Source: Strigamia acuminata (lineage: Eukaryota > Arthropoda > Chilopoda > Geophilomorpha > Linotaeniidae). From it: DNA of 64,000 nt. The notes below the pieces were generated by a model. It was not told where the DNA came from, did not search any database, and worked only from the letters and a program-made list of their open reading frames with translations. The position numbers were made by a program, and so were the translations under genes. Shown here piece by piece: positions 28,795 to 40,111 of the stretch. The stretch spans positions 16,062,491-16,126,490 of the forward strand of contig OX442317.1 of assembly GCA_949358305.1 (NCBI GenBank), in the 5' to 3' direction. Numbering within the stretch: position 1 is the stretch's first letter; every line of letters starts with the position of its first letter.

Positions 28795-29215
28795 AAGCTT
28801 GTGGAACTTAGTCAAAATATCGAACCAAGCGTGATGGACATAGCCGGAATATCAAACCAAGCTTGTGGAACTTAGTCAAAATATCGAACCAAGCGTGATG
28901 GACATAGTCAAAATATCAAACCAAGCTTGTGGAACATAGCCGAAATATCAAACCAAGCTTGTGGCACATAGTCAAAATATCAAACCAAGCTTGTGGAACA
29001 TAGCCGAAATATCAAACCAAGCTTGTGGAACATAGCCGAAATATCAAACCAAGCTTGTGGAACATAGCCGAAATATCAAACCAAGCTTGTGGAACATAGT
29101 CAAAATATCACCAACGAAGCGTGTTGGACATAGCCAAATTTCACCAACAAAGCGTGTTGGACATAGCCAAAATTTCACCAATGAAGCGTGTTGGACATAG
29201 CCAAAATTTCACCAA
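28795..29215. repeat. 32-bp satellite array, about 13 units
   Basis: Tandem units of the pattern AAGCTTGTGGAACATAGCC + GAAATATCAAACC, mostly 32 bp. The first four alternate between two variants (GCTTGTGGAACTTAG and GCGTGATGGACATAG) and the last units drift to GCGTGTTGGACATAGCC. HindIII sites recur with the period. It starts about 35 bp beyond the Polinton end. Second copy at 49370-49790. Confidence 0.92.
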
Positions 29216-30381
29216 GTGCAGATTCAACATGTGATCAAACACCCTGACCCATACGTGCAATATAGCATTCGACTCACCATCTCGAGACAAACCGTTTAAA
29301 ATTACCCCCACTTTTAATTTTGCCGTAACCCCCACTTCCAATACCCTCAGAAAACTTTAAACAATGGCAAATGTTGCCCACTGTCATTGGAAGTCCATAC
29401 GATTTACCCCCACTTTCACTTTAATTACCTCCCACTTTCCTAAAAATGGTTAATATGTGTGATTTTGCCAACAAAGTACATGTAAACAAATCACGTCATT
29501 TATTCATTTTCCCTCCAGTAAAATGAAACGTTCCAAAAAAACCAGTTGTGATAGAAGCAGGTGAAGTCAATGACCTACTTCCTTTTAAAACTCTTTAATT
29601 CAAACAGCAGAATAATTTAATGCACTTTCCCATGGCCTTGCCTCGGGTGATTTCCTCCTTCATCCCTTTAAATCCCTCCTTGAGGTAGAAATGAAGAATT
29701 GCATCTTAAATGCGTATTCATAGATCTCATATTTTACTACAACAGCTGGGGATCCTTAGATCACCTAGTTCCTGATTGGCCGGTTCGTTATCAAACGATT
29801 GTATAACGAACGTATCATTTTCGTCATCAGTTCTCTACTAAGTCCGTTCTCTTCGACTTTTTAGTTTTTACCGATAAAATAAAATTCCTTCGAGAGATTA
29901 TTTGTAAATATTCCCAAAATTGTATATTTCATAAAAATAAAATAAATTCACTTTCAACCTTTGTCAATTGTTTCCAATTATTATATCTTCTCCTTAATAC
30001 TGGATTTTACTTTGAAGTTCCATATTCTGCAAGTTTTCTTTGTCTTGCGATTCGTTAAACATGTTTAAACTTGTCTTACTTTTACTTTTTCACGGAAAAA
30101 TAAAGTAAATATCATAATATAACTATTCTGTGTTTTATATCCATCAAATTCTCCGAAGCTTTAGTTTTTAAATACTTCGATTAAATCTATCTCAACCATC
30201 GTGTGATAGATTTAGAATTCCTGGTTGCAATTCCTTCGTCCAGAATTGTATTATTCATTTTCTTCGAGAAAACAGAATGTACTTTCTAAAACTGCAATTT
30301 GTAAAATTTATTTACAAATTTTTTAGCCTTATTTATCTCAAAAAATTCACTTTTACAATTCAATCGAATTAATTGCAACCT
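29216..30381. other. Noncoding spacer DNA
   Basis: No supportable gene. Four ACCCCCACTT-like motifs lie between about 29303 and 29430. A 9-bp-stem hairpin (GTTCGTTAT...ATAACGAAC) lies at 29783-29811. The last part, just left of 30382, should be the leader of the truncated LTR element read on -. Confidence 0.5.
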
Positions 30382-30833
30382 AATCTCGGTGGGACCTCCA
30401 CGTGTGACGGTGACGACCACAACTCCCATTTAACAATGGTACCGGGAAGAGATCGCAATAAAATACAGTGAATACAATACGAGATAAATATAAGAGACAA
30501 TACAATCAACACACTATAGTTTATTGTTGGCAAACAATAATATCAAAGCTAATTTATACATAAGACTAATGCCGACATTTGGCCCGTTAAATAACCATTT
30601 TAACTATACAACAAGTTTAGCCAAATGGCTCTATACTAATATCATTACGTGTCCATGGGATGGGAGCGGTTTTCCCATCGCTCGACCTGGTTATAGATGT
30701 CATCTAAGCCGGATGGCTGTGTCCTGGAGTCCGATACGGCTTCGCTGGTTCCTTGGTTCGCTTGTGTAAATTATCGCACGTCGATAAATCGAATGATCTG
30801 AGCATTGCGGTTGACTTTGTCTGCACCGCCACA
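30382..30833 (-). mobile_element. LTR and primer site of a truncated LTR retroelement
   Basis: On - the LTR (30403-30833, 431 bp) has near-perfect inverted ends, TGTGGCGGTG...CACCGTCACA. Two bases inside it the strand reads TGGAGGTCCCACCGAGATT, which resembles the complement of a tRNA-Gln 3' end. Its inner end shares CCATTGTTAAA with the LTR of the nested 13-kb element, so the families may be related. No gag or pol follows. Second copy at 50957-51408. Confidence 0.55.
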
Positions 30834-30844
30834 ACTTTGGGAGG

Positions 30845-31035
30845 ATATTGGTGTAAGTAAATGTATCCATTCACTTATCAATATTCCGCTTACGAATTAT
30901 ATTTAATTCGTGTCGTTGTGAGTTTCTATTAGATATTTCGCGGATAAGTTGTCATCAACTTTATCGGTTATATTGAGTTCAATATAAGATTAAGTCTTTA
31001 GACTTGATTTGTCCAACTGGTTGTCAAATTAAGTT
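30845..31035. repeat. Array of six consecutive short hairpins
   Basis: Within 190 bp I find inverted repeats at 30845-30884, 30892-30911 (ACGAATTA/TAATTCGT), 30943-30965, 30968-30987 (TTATATTGA/TCAATATAA), 30992-31005 and 31002-31035, most with 6-10-bp stems and 2-4-base loops. Repeated at 51420-51610. It may fold as a structured RNA or single strand; no family recognised. Confidence 0.65.
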
Positions 31036-32011
31036 TTGCTGTTATAAATAAAGTGAAGATTAGGCTTCCCGTCGCAACACACAATTGCCGTCGAAAGAAA
31101 TATACGCCTTGCAATGCAGAACGGTATCAAGCGTCCCCTGCGTCGCAACACGGTCGTTCGTCTGGCGATTGACGGTATCACGTACACAGGAGTCGATAGC
31201 TCGCGGCTCCGCACAGCAGTATAATCTCTCGCGGTACTAATAATAGACCGACTACTTTGGCATCGAATACCATGAGAATCAGCTTGCCAAACACTTGGTG
31301 CTACTCGTGGTTACTGTAAAACAGACTGCTTTGGCACCATCCGGTGAAGGAACTAATTCTCAACAGCAACGATGCTACTTGCGGTAACGGAATACGTTCA
31401 TACCGAGAAAGACCACATGGTCCTGTCCGGAGGATACTGAATTGCACAACGGCGGGTTCTCCTTCGGCGTCGCAACCGTAAACTGTAACACTTATGCAAC
31501 ATAATGATCCCAGCACTTCGACTTCAATTGCCGGCGGTGGCATGATTCTGTAGAATCATGCAACGGTTCTTTGCGAATAAATCAACAAAGAACCAAAAGG
31601 TTTTTTACGTGAACAATGAATCATATTTCTTAAGTAACAATACCAAACAGAAAATAATCAAACAGAGCTGCTGAATGGCCGGTTGTTTGGGTTTATATAA
31701 CCTGACTGGATTAGGGATTAATCCAATCAACCAACTGGAACATGGGTTCCACGAATCCCTCCAATCTCGTATCACCGGAAGTGGATACTGAGGAGCAATA
31801 TGCTAATTCACACCACAACCGGAACTGGATACCCAGGACCGGAAATGGATCCACCAATCACATCGATCGGTTGATCGATGGATTATCAAATCTCCATTTC
31901 TGCTGAACTAGAGATTCCCATCACTTAGTGTGAACAATAATTATTAATATATATTTATATTAATCCTAATAAAGTGTCGTTTCATACAAATAAATATATT
32001 CTTATATTTAT
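31036..32011. other. Noncoding spacer DNA with further hairpins
   Basis: No supportable gene. Perfect hairpins lie at 31540-31561 (GCATGATTC/GAATCATGC), 31565-31594 (GGTTCTTTG/CAAAGAACC) and 31861-31880 (CATCGATC/GATCGATG). There is also an imperfect repetition of a TTTGGCA-containing segment near 31255-31345. Origin unknown; possibly remains of a structured transposon. Confidence 0.45.
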
Positions 32012-32887
32012 TTACCAGTTTCTTAACTCGCAATTCAATTTTACCGCTGAATTATAATCGCGCCATCTAGTGACGACTCGGAGCATTGACAAATGCGGGT
32101 TTCGCCGAAAACACTTAGAATTCGGCCGTGTTATTAATAAATAGCACTTATAAACCGTCATACACTGCATTCTCCCTTGATCTGCTACACTTTGCCCGCC
32201 AAGTTCGCTGGGCGTTAGAATGTGTGAGCCAACCCCTCCAGGCCCCTGACCATCACCAAGAGGAAGTCCATCACCACACAGAGGGTTATGAGGTCTCTGT
32301 GGTTCTGGTGGAATAACCCCCTCCTCTGGCTGCAAAGTTAGCGCCACAATTTCTTCCCTAACAACTCCCCGAATCCCCTGCAGAGTCTCGTCTCTCCAGT
32401 ATACCAATCTATGGTCGATGTTACGACTAAACTGGTTTATCGTGTGGATGACGCGTTCGTTCATTGCCAGCTCGGCAGTCTGCAGATAACGCAACCAATC
32501 TGGCTCGTGTTGAGCCCCACCATCATTCCTGATATTGACCTCGGGAGTGGATCCCGGAGGCGCACTGGGGCCCAGCCTTACCGTTGGGGTCAACAGTCTC
32601 GAAGCTGACGTGTCTATTTGCGACTCACGCGTGGATGGGGTGGTGTCTGGGCGGTAGGAGCCGTCTGTAGTAGACACTCCCGCCTCTCCAACTGCGGCAC
32701 CCTCCCGTTTACGCGAGAAAGATGGCGGCCCACCATCCCTCGCCAAGGGCAAACCATGCACTGATCTGGGCCTAGACCGCGAGTCGGGCGGAGGCGGCGG
32801 ACTTTCGCAAAACCGCTCACCAGCCCGACGCAGCCAGGTTGGCCATACACTCTTTGAATCGTCTCTTTGACGACCGCCCTCTGCCAT
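32012..32887 (-). pseudogene. Truncated gag-like ORF of an LTR element
   Basis: 291 codons starting MAEGG. It is Pro/Arg-rich, then has a short helical region (DWLRYLQTAELAMNERVIHTINQF) like the N-terminal part of insect Ty3-type Gag. The capsid core, protease and RT are absent, and the last ~60 codons look like unrelated fused sequence. It lies 160 bp from the primer site on the same strand, so it is the surviving 5' part of that element. Repeated at 52587-53462 with one Arg/Trp change. Confidence 0.5.
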
Positions 32888-33046
32888 AATAAACAGGCAA
32901 AATAGCAGTGACTCAAATGAGTGATCTTACTACTTAAAAGTGGTGAAATAACAACACCACTTGTACCTTTGTTTTCCAAAGACAATTGCCACACCCACCG
33001 CAAAAGCAGTTTATATGGGTAGCAATTGGGGAAAAACTCGGAATAC

Positions 33047-33064
33047 TCCCGGGTTTCGGCACCA
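33047..33064 (-). promoter_or_regulatory. Primer binding site of the truncated LTR element
   Basis: On - the sequence TGGTGCCGAAACCCGGGA begins with TGG and fits the complement of a tRNA 3' end, two bases inside an LTR that ends TTACA. Second copy at 53622-53639. Confidence 0.7.
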
Positions 33065-33066
33065 CG

Positions 33067-33587
33067 TGTAATGAATCGCGTTTCCAAGCTGATTTGGATG
33101 CGTTTGAAAGACGCCGCGATACAGAAAATGTTGGGAGCCTGGTCCTCGAGACCTGCCCAGCCGTGAATGTGCGCCTTATGTCGGTAGCTAACACACTCCA
33201 GATCCCGATCAAACACGAATATTTATTTGGCCGGGTATTCCGAGCACTAAAAATGGGGGACAGAAGTTGCTTAGCAATCATAAAAGTTGGGAACAACACG
33301 AAAACTCTACGAAAATGCGCTTTTCTCGACGCGTCGGTAAGACCAAGCTGAACGAATGTCCAGACTTGACTATGCCCGGAGCCAAAAGCAGCACAAGTCC
33401 GCGAAGGAATCGAGTATCACCTCAACACTAAACGACTGCCTCGCTGTCGAAATCAAGCGAGAAACGCGTGCTAACTCGTGCTTATGGCCCGCACGGTCAC
33501 ACGAATCTAAACTAAACTCCGATCTACGCCTAATTAAGCTAAAGCTCCTGATGTGGAGCGGCGAAACTAAGCTAAACGCGCGTAACA
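33067..33587 (-). repeat. 521-bp LTR of the truncated element
   Basis: TG...CA ends on +, TGTTACGCG...CGATTCATTACA on -, directly next to the primer site and upstream of the gag-like ORF. Only this LTR is present. It ends 36 bp before the truncated polymerase gene, so its outer end abuts the Polinton junction. Second copy at 53642-54162. Confidence 0.65.
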
Positions 33588-33623
33588 TGAAATAAATGAC
33601 ACAAAGATTTCAGATCGAAGGCC

Positions 33624-36600
33624 AAGGATTTGTGAAATAGAAGATGTGATTAAAGATGCCGCTCCAAATATCCGTGCTTTGGTGGCGGAAGTTGCAGCCG
33701 ACATGAATTCGTGCAAAGTGAGTGTTATGATGCAATTGAGATATCGGCATTCCGTGAAATTGTCGCCAGCTCTTTTTTGGTACCGGGCCGGGCCGTTCGT
33801 GATGTTAACGGATGATGTTGATCCAATTTTGGATTTGGCTGCGAGGCAACTGGCCGAAGAAAGTGCTGAATATGTAGAAACTCACGACTACTTCTGTTTA
33901 GTATGTGTAGAGGCTCTTAAAATTGATTTTGATATTTTAAAACAGAAAGGTGAATGGGGCAAAGATGCCATCTTCTTTCCATTGGGTTCGAATATTGATT
34001 TATCGGCCGTCATTCGCAATAAGAAAGCGGTTTTGACTTTTAAAATGGATTTGCGAAAGTCTTTTGTTTGGGCCATTCTTGCATCTTTACATCCGGTAGC
34101 TATTAATGCCGAACGCATATCTAATTACTTGAAGTATGAGCACGAATTGAACTTGCAAGGCTTAGAATTTCCGCTGCCTTACAGAAACCTAGAAAAATTC
34201 CAGTCGCAGAATCCCGATATCGAAGTAACTATTTATTATTGCAATGGCGATCGCGTGGAAAGATACGTTACCGTTCACAGAAACAGGAAACATCACGTAG
34301 ATCTATTCTTCTACGGAAAGAATAGCTACGGACTTGTGAGGGATCCAAAACGGTTGCTGGGTTATTTTCCGTGTCACTACTGCGATAACCAATTCAAGAG
34401 CTGCGTGGGAAGAGACAAACATGCGTCGATATTCCACTCCGTTCCCGAAAAATCGTCGTATCAGGAACTGGACGAATGTCTGCAGAAAAAAAAGGCCGTT
34501 GTAAATGTCCAGAACTCGGATCAAAAAAGTTTTTTATGGTCTGTATTAGCTGCCTTGTATCCAGCCCCCGTTCATGTTTGCAGAGCGGATTATTACGAAC
34601 AGTTTATGAATAAACTCAATCTCGAAGGGCTAGTTTTTCCCGTGGGGCCGAAAGAAGTGCTTACGTTCGAAAGACAGAATGTAAGTTTGAACATTAATGT
34701 ATTCAAGTTGCTGCCCAAGTCCCGCATTGTTCCGATTAAAGTAGATATTCTGACGAACCGCCTTATCACTATTAACCTACTGAAGAAACAAAATCATTAC
34801 ATGTGGATCAGGGATTTCTCGCGACTCTTGAGCGCCGGCAATAAACATAAGCGGTATTATTGCATGAACTGTATGAACGGGTTTTCCAGTGCCATAGTGC
34901 TCGTTAGGCATAAACGATACTGCGGGAAATATAAAGCCTGCAGCACTAAATGTCCCGACGAAGGAGCTATCTGTACGTTCAAAAGTGAGAAAAAAAAATA
35001 TCCTTTACCGTACGTTTGTTACGCCGATTTCGAGGCATTCTTAGTACCTGATGCGGAGAGCGAACCCACTTTACATTCGATCATCATTAATTCTCACAAG
35101 CCGTGCGGTTATTCGTTTAAAGTAGTGTGCACTGAGAACGAAGCTTATTCCAGACCGTTACAGCTGTATAGAGGTCCGGATGCCGTCGATCATTTTTTGC
35201 AATCGTTGCGTGCGGAAATTAAAGCCGTGGTTCAGCAATTTTCCGAATTGGAACATAAACAATTCAATTCCAAAACGATGACTTCGCTTCAATGGATCGC
35301 TTATAGAAATGCAACAACGTGTTACTTATGCGGTGATGAATTCTTGGAAGAATTAAAAGGCTTGACAAAAGTCTTGGATCATAACCATTTCACCGGGAAG
35401 TTTCGTGGGGCCGCACACGCTAATTGTAACCTCAACTACCATTGGCGGAAATCTGTGCCTATAATTTTCCATAATGGAAAAAAGTATGATTTTCATCTAA
35501 TATTGCCGCATTTGACCGTCGCGTCAGAAAAAGTGACGATGATCGCCGAAAACTCGGAATTATACAAATCGTTCACGTTGAAAATCAAGACCGGTGATGA
35601 TCCAAAACAGGTCGTAACGTTAAAATTCATGGATAGTTTCCAATTTCTCGCGAGCAGTTTATCCAATTTGGCAAAAAATCTAGAGAAGTCGCAGTTCGCT
35701 GTCTTTCGAAGCGAGTTTAAAGGCGAGGAAATTGATCTTCTGTTGAGGAAAGGAGTGTACCCTTACAGATATATGACCGGTTGGTCAAAATTTCAAGAAG
35801 ATAAACTTCCGCCGAAAGAAGAATTTGAGAACATAACCGACGACGAATACCAATATGCCCAGTTAGTTTGGAAAACGTTCGGAATTAAAAACATGGGCGA
35901 ATATCACGATTTGTATCTGAAGACCGACACTCTGTTGTTGGCGGATATATTCGAACAGTTCAGAAAAATGTGTTTAAATCACTACAAGCTAGACCCCTGT
36001 CATTACATCACGTTTCCAAGTCTTTCTTGGGACGCTGCGCTGCTCATCACCGAAGTTAAATTGGAGCTTCTGTCTGATCCAGATATGTACATGTTTGTCG
36101 AACAAGGAATAAGAGGCGGTGTTGCCACTATCAGTCAACGCTACGCCAAAGCCAATAATCCTCTTCTGGCATCGGGATACGATTGCGAGAAACCAGAGAG
36201 TTATATCGTCTATTTGGATGCGAATTCCATGTATTCCTGGGCAATGAGCAAACCGCTACCAGTTGGCAAGTTTGCCTTCGACGATAATGTAGCCGAATGG
36301 TCACAAGAACGGATTTTAAAAATGGGAGAGAACGATACGATGGGATGCATCTTGGAAGTGGATTTGGGATATCCGCAAGAACTGCATTCGTCCCACAATT
36401 GTTTGCCTTTGGCTCCGGAAATGATACGTTCTGGGGATGACACTTCTCCCAGATTAATCCCGCATTTGCAAGCTCGTTGTAATTACATTCTGCATTACAG
36501 AGCTCTGCAATTGTACTTGTCCCTGGGCATGACGTTGATGAAAATAAAAAGAGTGCTGACGTTTGAGCAAAAACCGTGGCTGGCCAAGTATATCAAATTG

Positions 36601-37422
36601 AATATTGAGAAACGGAAGTCAGCTACCAGTGATTTTGAGCAGGAATTGGCGAAATTAGCTAACAATTCGGTCTTTGGAAAAACCTTGCAGGACGTGAGGA
36701 AATATAGACAATTTTATCTGGTAAACAATGCAAAAGACTTGAATACTCACGTCAACCACGTCGGTTTCAAAGGAAAAAAAAAATTAAACAAAAAACTGGT
36801 GTTGGTTGAACGGCGAAAGCTGGAATTGACGTTAGACAAACCTATTTACAGCGGTTTAACTATCCTGGACTTGTCTAAATGCTTGCTCTACGACTTTCAT
36901 TACAACGTCATGAAAAAAAAATTCTCAGACAAGCTGAGATTGCTGATGACAGATACGGATAGTTTGATGTACGAAATAGAAGCTCCGTCAGTCTACTCGT
37001 TCTTCAGAGAAGAAATACCACAAGTGATGGATCTGTCTAATTACCACCCACCCGATGGCAGAAACAGGCGTGTCATAGGATGCTTCAAAGACGAGACTGC
37101 CGGCGAGCCGATAGAAGAGTTTGTAGGGCTAAGAGCCAAATGTTACGCTTATAACGTGAACGGGAAAACGAGCATGCGATGTAAAGGCATAAAGAAGGCT
37201 GTCGTGGAGCAAGAGCTGGACTTGGAGGCGTACAAGAAGATATTGTTCGGTGAACGGGAGGCCCACAGATTGAAATTTGAAACGATCAAATCAAAACTGC
37301 ACGATCTCACAACGGTCAAGGTGGACAAATTGGCATTGTCGGCGAAAGACAAGAAACGAGTGATATTAGATGATTGTATTCATACTTTGGCTTATGGATA
37401 CGTAAGCTTGGCGGAGGATTAA
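33624..37422 (+). pseudogene. POLB: PolB, 5'-truncated (copy 2)
   Basis: The frame is open from the junction, but about 75-80 N-terminal residues, ATG and promoter are missing; the first internal ATG is at 33703. Both N-terminal repeat modules and all exonuclease, endonuclease-like and polymerase motifs remain. Differences from copy 1 include Glu/Lys changes near 34707 and 35098 and a Ser/Leu change near the end. The domain might still be made if a new promoter upstream drove it. Confidence 0.85.
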
Positions 37423-37438
37423 TATGACGATGGTTAGT

Positions 37439-39079
37439 TTAATCGTCCCATTTACTACGATCGAATCTGCAATACACGAGGGCGTAAACTTTTATTTCCG
37501 GACTCCAATCGGTGACAGTAGATATTCTAATGTGATCGTTATCATCAAAATCTACTTTTTTCTCTAAATTGTACGTTCTAAAACATACCGGCATTTTACG
37601 TGGTGTTTTTGTAACATCTGTACGTGGAATATGGAACGTTCGACCATGCCCGTTAATAGACAAGATAAACTCAAACTCGTTAGGTATTACTGTGTATTCT
37701 GCTGTAGTAGCATACATGAATAAACTGATTCGCGTTATATGCCCGTAATGAGGAGTATAAAACTTCCCATTATGTGCAAATAATTTCCATTCTTCGGACA
37801 CCTTCAAAAACCAATCGGTCCGTTGCGAATGTAGGAACCCTAGCACTAAATCGGCCTGTTCTTCTACTTCGGGAATATTTAGATTTGATATTTTGTCTTC
37901 TAATTCCGTCAATTTCTTATTAACTTCTATTTTGTTCGCTTCGATGTTAGAATTTAACGTGGCTTCTACCGTATCGACAGTGCCGGCCAAAGCAGCGGGA
38001 GCAAAACTTGATTCGTCAACGCTCGGAATTGCGCTAATTTTTGATATTTCTTCTTGAACGGATGTCAAAATGGACAACATGTTTTCCTGCAACGTTATTA
38101 TTTGTTCGTTGGCTAATTTGATTTTATCGGTAACCTCGTTGACGCTCGTTTGCATTTTATCTGACTTTACGGAATTTTCGTCTACGTACTCGTTTAATTT
38201 AAGTTTAGTCTCGTCCAGATCTTTTTGAATGGCAGTACTGACTGTGTCTAGCTCCGCTTTCGCCGCTTCAATTTTGGTTTTTAAGTCTTCCGTACTTTCG
38301 CTACTAACACCAAATTTTGCGGGTAAAGCTTTGATTTTGGTTTCCAAGGCTTTAACATCATTTTCCACACTTTTTTCTAACTTTTTTATATCATCCTGTG
38401 CTTGTTTTATCTTGTCATTTGATGCCTCGATGTTGGTTCTGATTTTGTCCACGTCTAAGTTCTGGATTTTGGTTTCTACTTCATCCAATGCTTCGTTTAT
38501 TTTTGTATCATAATCGGTTTTATTCTGGATTAAGCTATTAGTCAACGTCTCCAACCCAGTCTTTAAATCTTCGATCGCAGATTCCAACTCGGATTTAACG
38601 TCATTTATCAAGTCTTTGATTTTGATTTCTAATGCGCTTATTTGTTTTTCGTCAACTTCTACACCACCGGAAGCAGTCGCATTATCTACTAATATCTTAA
38701 TGTTCGCTTCTAATTCTTTAATTTTCTTAATCAAATCTTGTTCCAACGTTCCATATTTTATAGTAGCATAGGCAATATCATTTTTGAGTTTATCAATATC
38801 CTTCGTATCAATTCCTTCGCCTTGCCCCGTTAGCTTACTAGCTTGATCTTGTACGGTACGTTTTAATGCGTTCAAATCGTTAATTATAGAATCGCAAGCA
38901 GCTTTCAGGGCATTTTTAGTCTTTGTGATCTCGTCAAAAATTTTTTTTTCTAGATCGGATAATGCATCGTAATTAACGTGATCTGCGAGAACCTCATCTA
39001 CTTCTCGACGTTGACGTTTGCCCAATTTATGCACTGCGTTAAGACGATAATCGTCTCCTAGTTTATTTACGCTTACCAT
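37439..39079 (-). CDS. Coiled-coil, fibre-like protein (copy 2)
   Basis: 546 aa, intact. Differs from copy 1 by Gly/Asn at residue 36 and Glu/Asp in the coiled coil near 38357. Same stalk-and-head plan. Confidence 0.75.
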   Translation of the reverse strand: MVSVNKLGDDYRLNAVHKLGKRQRREVDEVLADHVNYDALSDLEKKIFDEITKTKNALKAACDSIINDLNALKRTVQDQASKLTGQGEGIDTKDIDKLKNDIAYATIKYGTLEQDLIKKIKELEANIKILVDNATASGGVEVDEKQISALEIKIKDLINDVKSELESAIEDLKTGLETLTNSLIQNKTDYDTKINEALDEVETKIQNLDVDKIRTNIEASNDKIKQAQDDIKKLEKSVENDVKALETKIKALPAKFGVSSESTEDLKTKIEAAKAELDTVSTAIQKDLDETKLKLNEYVDENSVKSDKMQTSVNEVTDKIKLANEQIITLQENMLSILTSVQEEISKISAIPSVDESSFAPAALAGTVDTVEATLNSNIEANKIEVNKKLTELEDKISNLNIPEVEEQADLVLGFLHSQRTDWFLKVSEEWKLFAHNGKFYTPHYGHITRISLFMYATTAEYTVIPNEFEFILSINGHGRTFHIPRTDVTKTPRKMPVCFRTYNLEKKVDFDDNDHIRISTVTDWSPEIKVYALVYCRFDRSKWDD

Positions 39080-39113
39080 TTTTTTAATAGAAGGGAAAAA
39101 AACTATTTTTTAA

Positions 39114-39455
39114 TTATTTTTTTTCTTCTTTCCTCCATTTTTTTAAAACATATAAGCACAAATGGCCGCAAGTAATTTCGTCAAAATTTTGATACTGATT
39201 GTAATTGTATTTTATGTTGTCTCCCAGATAATCGTATAATTCCAACGGGGGTGGCAAGTCTCCGAAACTATCGAAGTACAGCTTCTTATTTCCAATTTTA
39301 CTGTATGCCACCCAATGACTTCCGCTTTCGTGGTGCGTGTTCAAATTAATAATTCCACATTCTTTCGATCGTGGTTTGACGGGTAAAGTATCTCTCGAAA
39401 ACACTCCTCTAAAAAATGAAATTTTCATTCGTCTGGCCAGTTCCTCCAACTGCAA
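39114..39455 (-). CDS. PRO: Adenain-like protease 1 (copy 2)
   Basis: 113 aa counted from TTG, identical to copy 1 including His47, Asp62, Gln89, Cys96 and the missing ATG. Confidence 0.85.
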   Translation of the reverse strand: MQLEELARRMKISFFRGVFSRDTLPVKPRSKECGIINLNTHHESGSHWVAYSKIGNKKLYFDSFGDLPPPLELYDYLGDNIKYNYNQYQNFDEITCGHLCLYVLKKWRKEEKK

Positions 39456-39469
39456 CGAATCTAGCGGTT

Positions 39470-39937
39470 TTATTTTTTTGTCACCAGTGAGCCGTAAGGT
39501 TTCAAGTAAAAACCTTTTCCAGACTTGCGTTTCCGCGATTTTTTTTTTGCGAATTGCATTCCTTTACCTTCTGAAACTGCATTATGACGTTTTGTCTCAT
39601 CGAGCATTCTCTTGTTGGTTTTTGCCTCATCGACAGCTTTGGCAATTCCTGCCGCACCGCCAGCGAGACCGCCTAAAGCCCCCAATAGTGGAAGTAATAA
39701 AGGGAAAAATCCGCCAGATTGTTTAATTTGATTCGAAGGTATACTCAAAGTCATGCCTTTCTTTTTAGAACCGGCTTTTTTGATCTTGTTTATTTGTCTA
39801 TCCGTAAGAGACAAGCCATGATTGCCGTTTAATTGTTCGTATTTCAATCTTAAATGCAAGGGTATCTTTTTTTTGACAGACTTGGATATTTTTCGTTGTT
39901 GATTCGGAGATAGATTCACTTTATGTATCTTATACAT
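39470..39937 (-). CDS. Small basic protein with hydrophobic segment (copy 2)
   Basis: 155 aa, identical to copy 1; overlaps the start region of protease 1. Confidence 0.75.
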   Translation of the reverse strand: MYKIHKVNLSPNQQRKISKSVKKKIPLHLRLKYEQLNGNHGLSLTDRQINKIKKAGSKKKGMTLSIPSNQIKQSGGFFPLLLPLLGALGGLAGGAAGIAKAVDEAKTNKRMLDETKRHNAVSEGKGMQFAKKKSRKRKSGKGFYLKPYGSLVTKK

Positions 39938-39951
39938 TTTTATTTCTTTTT

Positions 39952-40103
39952 TTATATACGTATATATTATTTTATATATATTTATTTATATATATTATAT
40001 ATTATATATTATATATATTATATATATATTATATATATATATATATTATATATATATTATATATTATATATATTTATATATATTTTATATACGTATATAT
40101 TAT
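39952..40103. repeat. (TA)-rich microsatellite (copy 2)
   Basis: Same tract as at 6791-6942. Confidence 0.8.
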
Positions 40104-40111
40104 TTTAAAAT

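Larger units (their letters stand above)
463..33623. repeat. Amplified unit 1 (20,025 bp without the nested retrotransposon)
   Basis: Starts at the sequence in PolB that forms the junction of later units (AAGGATTTG) and ends at the end of the spacer. Length 33,161 bp including the 13,132-bp retrotransposon and 4-bp TSD. Confidence 0.9.
28763..33623. repeat. Spacer between Polinton copies 1 and 2 (first copy)
   Basis: 4,861 bp repeated almost without change at 49338-54198. It contains satellite, hairpin array and LTR-element fragments and no host gene. With the Polinton it forms the amplified 20,025-bp unit. Point differences I noticed include ACTTTGG/AGTTTGG near 30836/51411 and CGAAAAC/CAAAAAC near 32105/52680. 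Confidence 0.9.

Noticed and set aside
28795-29215. Regular 32-bp repeats resembling a CRISPR array
   Set aside because: Units are contiguous without unique spacers and the context is eukaryotic; it is a satellite.
30524-30769. 81-codon + ORF within the LTR-like sequence of the spacer
   Set aside because: No motif and overlaps the LTR and primer-side sequence; likely chance.
33067-33351. Overlapping 121- and 200-codon ORFs in the 521-bp LTR and its flank
   Set aside because: Composition is that of out-of-frame sequence, overlapping frames on both strands, no domain.
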